From the NCBI GenBank assembly GCA_013204195.1, contig JABMOJ010000254.1:1-5900 (forward strand): a stretch of DNA of 5,900 nucleotides, in the 5' to 3' direction. Below the pieces are notes generated by a model that saw nothing but the letters and a program-made list of their open reading frames with translations, was not told where the DNA came from and searched no databases. The stretch comes from SAR86 cluster bacterium (GTDB lineage Bacteria; Pseudomonadota; Gammaproteobacteria; Pseudomonadales; Azotimanducaceae). Of this stretch, positions 1 through 4,777 are shown one piece after another; within the stretch, counting starts at the first letter, position 1, and the number at the start of each line of letters is the position of its first letter. Made by a program: the position numbers and the translations under genes.

Positions 1-129
1 CACTATGGTAATCCAGCCCTCTTTGAAAAATACATCATTCGCCGGCCACAAGTTCGCGTCTAGCGCTACCGCTACAAACTCGTCGCCAGCAGCCGATTAA
101 CCGCTCAACATTATCTACATCCCGAGCGG
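1..129. other. Left-edge segment, no resolvable gene
   Basis: Two readings look protein-like but neither can be completed. On the plus strand, frame 1 is open from the window edge to a TAG at 61-63 and would give a 20-residue C-terminus (HYGNPALFEKYIIRRPQVRV), convergent with the crotonase-family gene. On the minus strand a frame is open from about position 89 to the edge and reads DEFVAVALDANLWPANDV and onward. It has a TAA just upstream and no good start codon, only a possible TTG. At most one can be real, and no family is recognised for either. No convincing terminator for the neighbouring gene is visible. Confidence 0.3.
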
Positions 130-861
130 TTAGCCTTTGACCATGGCCGCGGTCAACAGAGCCTGACTGTCAGGCTGCTGGAAGAACGCCTCCGGATCGT
201 CAATGCCACGCTGACTGATTATACTCAACTTAATATTCTTCGATGCCCCCTTCGGGGTACCAGCAATCCGCTCAGCGATTTCGCGACAACGCTCGACGAC
301 GGCGTCATCAGCGACGCATTCTGCAGCCAACCCTAACCTCAACAGTTCCGGCCCGGCTACCCGATCACCCATCATGGCCATTCGCGCCATGACCTGCTCG
401 GTGGACTTGATTTTGAACCAAGCCGCATTCATTGGCACCACTGCGCCTTGTTGAATCTCTCCGACCTGCAAAAAAGCGGTATCTCCAGCAATCAAGATGT
501 CACAAGCCAAGGCCAGTGCCGCACCAGCGTTGATGCCATACTTTTCAAATGCGCCGATGACAGGTTTTGGAAAATGATACAGGGCCAGATGTAGCTCACG
601 CCAACTGCCAAATTGGCGAGATTTCCAGGGTGGCGGCGGTTCAGCCTGCAGAGCCTTGAGATCAACACCGGAACAGAAAAATCCATCCGCGCCGCGCAAA
701 ATCACGCAGGCGACATCTTCATCTTCAGCCAATTCGGCCAGTGCTAACCTGACACCATCACTTAACGGCGGAATAATCGAGTTACGCCGCTCTGGTAGAT
801 TTAAAATGATCTCTGCCCAGCCGGCTTTACGCTCGACTAATACGGGTTCTTCGTCAGACAT
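130..861 (-). CDS. Enoyl-CoA hydratase/isomerase (crotonase) family protein, divergent
   Basis: This 243-residue protein belongs to the crotonase superfamily, soluble enzymes that act on acyl-CoA thioesters by stabilising an enolate in an oxyanion hole. The visible signature is FFCSGVDLKAL (61-71), the first oxyanion-hole and CoA-binding segment. The second is YGINAGAALALACDILIA (108-125), where the usual GGG is reduced to N-A-G. By alignment from memory with rat mitochondrial hydratase, the Glu144 counterpart is kept (Glu135 in VGEIQQG). The Glu164 position before the GDR motif (165-167) is Arg160, so simple 2-enoyl-CoA hydration is doubtful and an isomerase, hydrolase or other crotonase activity is possible. 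The length is slightly short for the family (about 255-265). The ATG is supported by GGAG at 867-870, five bases upstream. It lies 118 bases downstream of the HAD gene on the same strand, so co-transcription is possible but unproven. The family call is firm; the substrate is unknown. Confidence 0.9.
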   Translation of the reverse strand: MSDEEPVLVERKAGWAEIILNLPERRNSIIPPLSDGVRLALAELAEDEDVACVILRGADGFFCSGVDLKALQAEPPPPWKSRQFGSWRELHLALYHFPKPVIGAFEKYGINAGAALALACDILIAGDTAFLQVGEIQQGAVVPMNAAWFKIKSTEQVMARMAMMGDRVAGPELLRLGLAAECVADDAVVERCREIAERIAGTPKGASKNIKLSIISQRGIDDPEAFFQQPDSQALLTAAMVKG

Positions 862-979
862 GATGGCTCCCAGTTTTTATTTTATTCATCCCAGTGACCG
901 GGAGTCTAGGCGCAACGCCCAGAAATCGCCAGAGCAGCCGTTTTATTTGACCGAGCATTAATCTATAGATCCGGACCTA

Positions 980-1672
980 TCAGGGACGAAAGTCATCCCA
1001 ATGTTTAATCGCATTATCCTCTGGGCTTGGTTCGATTCCAGGCCGCACCCCATGGCGACAAACATGGCGAGCCTGCATACCGTGGATACGCGGCGCGACG
1101 ACGTCCCGCTGATAATCGTCACCAACAAACAGCACTTCGGCGGGGTCGACGGCCACTCGCTTCAATGCCGTTAGATAAATCTCGGGTTCTGGTTTCTTTG
1201 AGCCAAGCGCCGCACTATCGATAACAAACTCAAAATAGTCACCCAAACCATGATGCTCGAGCATTTTCTGCGGCCACTCAGGCATAAAGAAGTTTGAGAC
1301 CACGGCAAGCTTTGCCTCAGCCGACCAAGCTTGAAGCATGGTATCAACACCAGGGGTAAGCCGCAGACTAGCCGGGTAAGTTTGCTCGAACACATCCAGC
1401 ATCTCACTCACCAACCGCTCAGCAGACGCTGCGCTCGCACGCCCCTGGCGTATAAAGACTTCTCGCAACCGCACCTCGAAGTGCACCTCGCTATCTCGCT
1501 GCCACCAGTTAACGGCGCGTGCTGTAGTATAGGCTGATCGGAACTTTGAGACAGAAGGAAAGAGGCCAGCAGCAACGGGTAGATGAGCAATCGTCTCAAG
1601 CCCGTCAATACTGCCACTCGCGTCGAAATCATCAACCAATGTATTAAAACAGTCGAACAGCACCCATTGCAT
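980..1672 (-). CDS. HAD-superfamily hydrolase, haloacid dehalogenase-like (subfamily IA type)
   Basis: This 230-residue cytosolic enzyme has the four HAD motifs in order. Motif I is FDCFNTL with nucleophile Asp7 and Thr11. Motif II is VVSNF with Ser126. Motif III is the lysine of GSKKPEPEIY (Lys159/160). Motif IV is VLFVGDDYQRD with Asp185/Asp186 and Asp190. A helical cap lies between motifs I and II (about residues 15-100). The residue two after the nucleophile is Phe9 rather than the general acid/base Asp of typical phosphatases. This DxFxT form resembles L-2-haloacid dehalogenases and some related HAD proteins, so a phosphatase label is not safe. The ATG sits directly before motif I and an in-frame TGA lies only 21 bases upstream (1691-1693), which fixes the start. 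The ribosome binding site is weak (GAGA about 9 bases off). Its genomic neighbours give no substrate hint. Confidence 0.9.
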   Translation of the reverse strand: MQWVLFDCFNTLVDDFDASGSIDGLETIAHLPVAAGLFPSVSKFRSAYTTARAVNWWQRDSEVHFEVRLREVFIRQGRASAASAERLVSEMLDVFEQTYPASLRLTPGVDTMLQAWSAEAKLAVVSNFFMPEWPQKMLEHHGLGDYFEFVIDSAALGSKKPEPEIYLTALKRVAVDPAEVLFVGDDYQRDVVAPRIHGMQARHVCRHGVRPGIEPSPEDNAIKHWDDFRP

Positions 1673-1804
1673 CTTCAGCGTCTCTGCCAGTCAAGGATCA
1701 CGAGGTTCATGACAGGGCTATTGCTGGCACAGGGTATTCTGGGCGTTGATAACGGGATCGACAAGGCCTTGCTTTGTTCATTGCAAGGGCGGCGCAGGCT
1801 GAAA

Positions 1805-1897
1805 TCACGCAAGCAAGAAGCTCAAGGTGATATAGGCGATAAACAGTCCCACGGTTGTGATACTCAGAACGTCAAATTTTGTTGATCGATGATTCAT
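1805..1897 (-). CDS. Candidate small single-pass membrane peptide (30 aa; 45 aa from an upstream ATG)
   Basis: An ATG-to-TGA frame of 30 codons encodes a short polar, positively charged N-terminus (MNHRSTKFD) followed by an uninterrupted hydrophobic stretch (residues 10-30, VLSITTVGLFIAYITLSFLL and a final Ala). This has the shape of a single-pass membrane peptide with its N-terminus in the cytoplasm. An in-frame ATG at 1942 would extend it to 45 residues (adding MVTLRRVKSFLIFSA) and place it 28 bases after the transporter stop, as a co-transcribed gene would lie. Neither start has a strong Shine-Dalgarno: nothing for the inner ATG, only GAG very close to the outer one. No family is recognised. 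Chance is a real alternative for so short a frame, but its composition is unusually membrane-like and it sits behind a membrane transporter gene. Confidence 0.4.
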   Translation of the reverse strand: MNHRSTKFDVLSITTVGLFIAYITLSFLLA

Positions 1898-1918
1898 AGC
1901 AGAGAAGATTAGAAAACT

Positions 1919-1935
1919 CTTTACCCGCCGTAAAG
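1919..1935 (-). terminator. Weak hairpin with T-run downstream of the YeiH-family gene
   Basis: CTTTAC and GTAAAG form a perfect 6-bp stem around a 5-base loop. Read on the minus strand, the stem is followed within two bases by TTTT, about 36 bases after the transporter stop. The stem is AT-rich (two G-C pairs), so it is at best a weak intrinsic terminator. If the 45-residue form of the downstream peptide is real, this hairpin lies inside its coding sequence. Confidence 0.25.
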
Positions 1936-1970
1936 TAACCATTGCTCATATCGTTAGAACCAAAGGCGAT

Positions 1971-2876
1971 TTATTCTACCAGTGAGATCACCATAAACAA
2001 CGTTGCCGGCACAACCAGCATCCAAAGCATGAGGGCCTGCACTAACACCCGGCCTTTTAGCCTGCGCAAGGTTTGGCGGTTGATTTCAGTGCCGATCAGA
2101 AATAGCGCAAGCACCAGCAGACTCTTGCTGGCGAGACCGGCAAAGCCGGGTAACGCCGCGGGCATCGGCAACACCGAACCGAGCACAGAGCTCACGATAA
2201 ACAGCAAAATAAAACCGGGAATCCGCACCTTTACGCTACCCCGGCCGGCCACCAAACTAGCGACAACCACTAGCGGAATCAACCATAAGGTCCGCCCGAG
2301 CTTCACCGTCGTGGCGACACTGGCCGCCTGATCCCCATACAAAGCCGCGGTAGCCACCACTGAACTGGTGTCGTGAATCGCCAAGGCCACCCAAACACCA
2401 AACTGGGTCTGGCTGAGGTGGTAATATTCGCCGATGGCGGGAAAGGTAAACAGGGCGACAGCATTCAGCAAAAAGACAATTGCCAGTGCAGCACCCATTT
2501 GATCAGCACTGGCCTTGATGATCGGCGCTAAAGTCGCGATCGTCGTGCCACCACAAATGCCCGTACCTGAGGCAATCAGGGCGTTCGACACATTATCAAC
2601 CCCCATGAGCCTGCCAAGCACCAGGCCAATGGCGATAGCCGACACGACATAGATCGCAACGAATACCGTATAGTCGGCGTTGATTCGCCACATGTCGGCC
2701 ATATTAAGTTTCAAGCCCAGCAGAACAATGGCGGCCTGCAGAAGGTACTTGCTATAGAGATTACTAAACCCCACCACCGGTCGGTCGAACACCAACGTCA
2801 AAGACATCCCGACTAACAATGCTACGGCCGGATTGCCCTGATACAGAAGGTAAGGCAGCACTAAGGCCGCAAGCAC
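1971..2876 (-). CDS. YeiH-family integral membrane transporter (UPF0324, putative sulfate exporter family)
   Basis: This 301-residue, very hydrophobic inner-membrane protein has roughly nine or ten predicted membrane segments. It matches the YeiH/UPF0324 family (Pfam Cons_hypoth698), whose members are annotated as putative sulfate exporters; direct transport evidence is thin. Recognisable conserved blocks are YSKYLLQAAIVLLGLKLNM (41-59), GTGICGG (104-110) ahead of a helix, LAIHDTSSVV (165-174) and TVKLGRTLWLIPL (190-202). In the family these charged residues inside membrane segments (His168, Asp169, Lys192, Arg195) are likely functional. The first codon is GTG; no in-frame ATG, GTG or TTG exists between it and the TGA at 2961-2963. 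The first helix begins at once, as in short relatives of the family. A run of six G precedes the GTG, and an out-of-frame ATG lies at 2885-2887. The next gene downstream is the candidate membrane peptide. Substrate unproven; family confidence high. Confidence 0.88.
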   Translation of the reverse strand: MLAALVLPYLLYQGNPAVALLVGMSLTLVFDRPVVGFSNLYSKYLLQAAIVLLGLKLNMADMWRINADYTVFVAIYVVSAIAIGLVLGRLMGVDNVSNALIASGTGICGGTTIATLAPIIKASADQMGAALAIVFLLNAVALFTFPAIGEYYHLSQTQFGVWVALAIHDTSSVVATAALYGDQAASVATTVKLGRTLWLIPLVVVASLVAGRGSVKVRIPGFILLFIVSSVLGSVLPMPAALPGFAGLASKSLLVLALFLIGTEINRQTLRRLKGRVLVQALMLWMLVVPATLFMVISLVE

Positions 2877-3217
2877 CTTCCCCCCATGCGCCCTTAACTG
2901 AATAGTCTGAAGACTGATAACCGCATCCTTTTGATGATAAACCGCACCTATCCACCTCTTTCATAGAAAGCAGGCATAAGGCAGCGGGCATACTAGCGCT
3001 TCCTCGACCTAGGCTCAAAGGCCATTCGGACTATTCGACACCCAACTACATTTTTTGAACAGCGTCGTGGATTGAGCCCTGAGTACCCGACGGGACCCTG
3101 CACTGCCAACCGCACGCCAAACTAAAGCCTATTTAGCCCAGCGAGCTATTCACTGATTATGGGACCGAAAAAGCCGCAGCCCGCGCGCCGAGTAAACTGA
3201 CCGCACGGCAGGTAACA

Positions 3218-3289
3218 GGGAAAATGAGCGGGAACATGAGAGGGAAAATGAGAGGGTACATGAGAGGGTACATGAGAGAAAAAATGACG
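3218..3289 (+). repeat. 12-bp tandem repeat array, six units
   Basis: Units start at 3218, 3230, 3242, 3254, 3266 and 3278. They read GGGAAAATGAGC, GGGAACATGAGA, GGGAAAATGAGA, GGGTACATGAGA twice, and a degenerate GAAAAAATGACG. The consensus is GGGWAMATGAGA. Units 4 and 5 are identical and units 1-3 differ by one or two bases, which suggests expansion by duplication. Because 12 is a multiple of three, every open frame through the array carries a four-residue repeat; all three minus-strand frames are open across it. Confidence 0.9.
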
Positions 3290-3404
3290 CTAACCTGGTG
3301 GTCGCATTGCACAACCCCATTAATCCACTAATCTGGACAGCCTATTCTGAATTTTGCTTAGCTAACCTGACCCTCTCAATGAATCTTATATACTCAGCCA
3401 CCTA

Positions 3405-3467
3405 GGCGTCGTCATTTCTTGATCGGAGCACGATGATCACCCTCTCAGGATACCCCATGACGACGCC
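3405..3467. repeat. 11-bp perfect inverted repeat downstream of the cold-shock gene
   Basis: GGCGTCGTCAT (3405-3415) and ATGACGACGCC (3457-3467) are exact reverse complements separated by 41 bases. The spacer itself holds a smaller TGATC/GATCA pair (3420-3424, 3435-3439). It starts 20 bases after the cold-shock stop codon, so in the transcript it would be a long-looped stem in the 3' untranslated region. No T-run follows on the minus strand, so it is not a standard intrinsic terminator. Confidence 0.7.
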
Positions 3468-3486
3468 AGGCGAGACTATCTTCGTA

Positions 3487-3714
3487 TCAGGAAGCTGTTT
3501 CGGTGGCATCTTCGATAACGTCTTCTGCCTGAAAACCCTTGTCTGTTTCAGTCATGTTGAACTCAACTTTCGAACCTTGCTTAAGTGTTCTGTATCCATC
3601 TCCTCGAATCGATCTGAAATGAACAAAAGCATCTTCTCCATCTGGACGCTCAATAAAACCAAAACCCTTAGCATCATTGAACCACTTAACAGTACCTTGC
3701 TCTCTATTTGACAT
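3487..3714 (-). CDS. Cold-shock domain protein, CspA family
   Basis: This 75-residue protein is a single OB-fold cold-shock domain that binds single-stranded RNA or DNA and acts as an RNA chaperone, or as an antiterminator in some relatives. The aromatic RNA-binding surface is intact: GTVKWFNDAKGFGFIE (7-22) with RNP1 at 16-22, and DAFVHF (28-33) as RNP2. The later strands VEFNMTETDKGFQAEDV (50-66) follow the usual pattern. The family norm KGPQA is KGFQA here (59-63), and the loop after RNP2 is RSIRGDGYRTL rather than the usual SAI form. The start is the ATG at 3712-3714, not the TTG two codons upstream, because GGGAG (3721-3725) sits six bases before it. Length is normal (65-75). It stands alone with a long AT-rich leader, typical of independently regulated csp genes. 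Whether it is cold-induced cannot be told from sequence. Confidence 0.95.
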   Translation of the reverse strand: MSNREQGTVKWFNDAKGFGFIERPDGEDAFVHFRSIRGDGYRTLKQGSKVEFNMTETDKGFQAEDVIEDATETAS

Positions 3715-3890
3715 ATCCAACTCCCTCGATTACGGCTAACGCTCACCATCGAAATGTCTCTCAATTCAGGTTTACCAAATTTTAATCATTTCAATGGCCT
3801 GTCACGCACCAATTGTTCCCTTAAGTATTACTTACATTTGCTTACATATAAGTTACAAAACACTATCCTTGTATCGAAGGTAGATGGCAA
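3715..3890 (-). promoter_or_regulatory. Probable promoter and leader of the cold-shock gene
   Basis: On the minus strand TTGCCA (3885-3890) and GATAGT (3862-3867) are separated by 17 bases, five of six and four of six matches to sigma-70 boxes. This would give a leader of about 140 bases. A second possible -10 is TAATAC (3825-3830), without a good -35. Further down, ACAGGCCATTGAA (3790-3802) resembles the ACAGACCATTAAA stretch near the 5' end of the E. coli cspA leader as I remember it. The leader ends in GAGGGAG before the start. No start site has been mapped, and the match to cspA is from memory. Confidence 0.4.
3831..3847. repeat. CTTACAT direct repeat in the cold-shock promoter region
   Basis: CTTACAT occurs at 3831-3837 and 3841-3847, a spacing of 10 bases (one helical turn). 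Related TTAC words lie on both sides (ATTACTTACAT before, AAGTTACAAAA after), and CTTACATATAAG (3841-3852) also has dyad symmetry. The spacing and position, overlapping the promoter candidates, would suit an operator, but no regulator is identified. Confidence 0.35.
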
Positions 3891-3958
3891 TAATCTAATC
3901 GCTTAGCCCTATAAGTTTTTTACTGACTGGAATGCGACTCTATTATTCCTTGAGACGC

Positions 3959-3976
3959 CAACCGGGAACCCGGTTG
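3959..3976. terminator. Strong hairpin between the response regulator and the cold-shock gene
   Basis: CAACCGGGAACCCGGTTG is a perfect inverted repeat (8-base arms around AA; in RNA probably 7 pairs with a GAAC loop). It lies about 95 bases after the response-regulator stop. On the plus strand it is followed by CCTGTTTTGCG, which looks like a terminator reading rightwards, although no plus-strand gene precedes it. On the minus strand no T-run follows. It may end antisense transcription, act as a 3' end-stabilising stem, or be an operator. Confidence 0.4.
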
Positions 3977-4070
3977 CCTGTTTTGCGCTCAATCTTCGGC
4001 TGACTCCTCAATATCAGCGATTAACGCCATTTTGGTCTATCGAACACCCACAAGTATCCATGCCCTTTGC

Positions 4071-4694
4071 TCAAGTTGGGACTGAATCGATCTGGCACTT
4101 CAGCGTCTTCATTATGAGTTGCGGCACGGACCGCAATTGGGTCTTGCCCAGAATATTCCCTCGATGGGCATCCACTGTTTTCGAGCTGATCCCCAATATT
4201 GCAGCCACTTCCTTTGTCACTTTACCCTGCACTAACAAATCCATGACCTCCCGCTCCCGAGTCGATAATTTTTCGACTCGGGCGAGAAAATCACTTGTTT
4301 GTCGCTGCGCTGAAAAGACTTCGACATTCAGCTCGATGGCCGAGGCAATACTGTCCAGCAATAACTGATCATTAAACGGCTTTTCAAAGAAGTCGTGCGC
4401 ACCGGCCTTCATCGCCCGAACGGCGAGCAAAACATCCGCATGGCCGGTGATAATAATAACCGGCAACTGAACGCCGGCTTCGACCAACTTAGCTTGCAAC
4501 TCCAACCCGCTCATCTGCGGCATGCGAATATCAAGCAGCAAGCAACCTGGGCGAGTTGGATCATAATGGTCAAGAAACTCTTGCGCCGACGCACAAGACT
4601 TTGCTGCCAACCCAGCTGACTCCACTAGAAGCGTCAAGGAATGTCGAATACCTTCGTTATCATCAACAATATAGACTATTGAATCGAAATACAT
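4071..4694 (-). CDS. Two-component response regulator, FixJ/NarL type (receiver + LuxR-type HTH)
   Basis: This 207-residue cytoplasmic DNA-binding regulator carries an N-terminal receiver domain (about 5-120). It has the acidic pair Asp11/Asp12, phospho-acceptor Asp55 in LLLDIRMPQMSG, switch Thr83 in IIITGHAD and Lys105 in FFEKPF. After a short linker, LSTREREVMDLLVQGKVTKE (143-162) opens a LuxR/GerE-type helix-turn-helix whose recognition helix includes SSKTVDAHRGNIL. The TGHAD, FFEKPF and STREREVMDLL wording is that of the FixJ/TodT/NodW group. The start is an ATG with GAGAG spaced about four bases upstream. The kinase gene on the same strand ends 83 bases before it, so the kinase is the obvious partner. 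The target genes are not evident in the window. A 10-bp hairpin (4256-4282) lies within the linker/HTH coding sequence. Family assignment is firm; signal and regulon are unknown. Confidence 0.95.
   Translation of the reverse strand: MYFDSIVYIVDDNEGIRHSLTLLVESAGLAAKSCASAQEFLDHYDPTRPGCLLLDIRMPQMSGLELQAKLVEAGVQLPVIIITGHADVLLAVRAMKAGAHDFFEKPFNDQLLLDSIASAIELNVEVFSAQRQTSDFLARVEKLSTREREVMDLLVQGKVTKEVAAILGISSKTVDAHRGNILGKTQLRSVPQLIMKTLKCQIDSVPT
4256..4282. repeat. Perfect 10-bp hairpin inside the response-regulator gene
   Basis: CCCGAGTCGA (4256-4265) and TCGACTCGGG (4273-4282) are exact reverse complements with a 7-base AT-rich loop. The element falls at the linker-HTH border, coding for RVEKLSTRE on the minus strand. 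It may arise by chance from the RVEKLSTRE codons, but ten matched bases with seven G-C pairs form a stable RNA stem. Confidence 0.75.
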
Positions 4695-4777
4695 ATTTCT
4701 CTCTTTTCACTGGCAATTACGTGAGATTCAACAATCATTGGCCGCTGCTGCCCATCACACGGCTAATCGAGCGCCAC

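Larger units (their letters stand above)
2877..3486. other. 610-base repeat-rich intergenic region
   Basis: No convincing gene was found between the transporter and the cold-shock gene. It holds a 12-bp tandem array (3218-3289), two inverted copies of the array core (3370-3378 and 3439-3447), a direct repeat GCTAACCTG (3289-3297 and 3361-3369) and an 11-bp inverted repeat (3405-3415 with 3457-3467). The part from 2900 to 3217 looks unstructured by eye. The transporter promoter probably lies there, but no clear -35/-10 pair could be assigned. Confidence 0.6.

Noticed and set aside
862..979. Imperfect CTCCC/GGGAG pair considered as a terminator or operator before the crotonase-family gene
   Set aside because: The stem is only five bases with a long loop, and one arm overlaps the ribosome binding site by simple composition.
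1685..1804. Short minus-strand frames between the small peptide and the HAD gene (a 25-codon and an 11-codon ATG frame)
   Set aside because: They lack ribosome binding sites, charge or hydrophobic pattern, and any recognisable feature; consistent with chance.
1583..1885. 100-codon plus-strand frame across the HAD start and the following gap
   Set aside because: It overlaps the HAD N-terminus and the candidate membrane peptide on the opposite strand, and its translation has no recognisable features.
1942..2331. 129-codon plus-strand frame opposite the transporter
   Set aside because: It is an antisense shadow of the YeiH-family gene, with a Thr/Ser-rich composition mirroring membrane-protein codons.
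2764..3018. 84-codon minus-strand frame overlapping the transporter start
   Set aside because: It begins with TTG without a clear binding site, overlaps the transporter in another frame, and reads as low-complexity Gly/Ser/Val.
3218..3289. Array considered as a CRISPR
   Set aside because: Units are 12 bp and directly adjacent, with no unique spacers and no cas genes nearby.
3433..3711. 92-codon plus-strand frame opposite the cold-shock gene
   Set aside because: It is the complement of the well-supported cold-shock coding sequence; the translation has no recognisable domain or ribosome binding site.
3715..3720. TTG start two codons upstream for the cold-shock gene
   Set aside because: The GGGAG at 3721-3725 would touch this TTG; spacing is right only for the ATG at 3712-3714.
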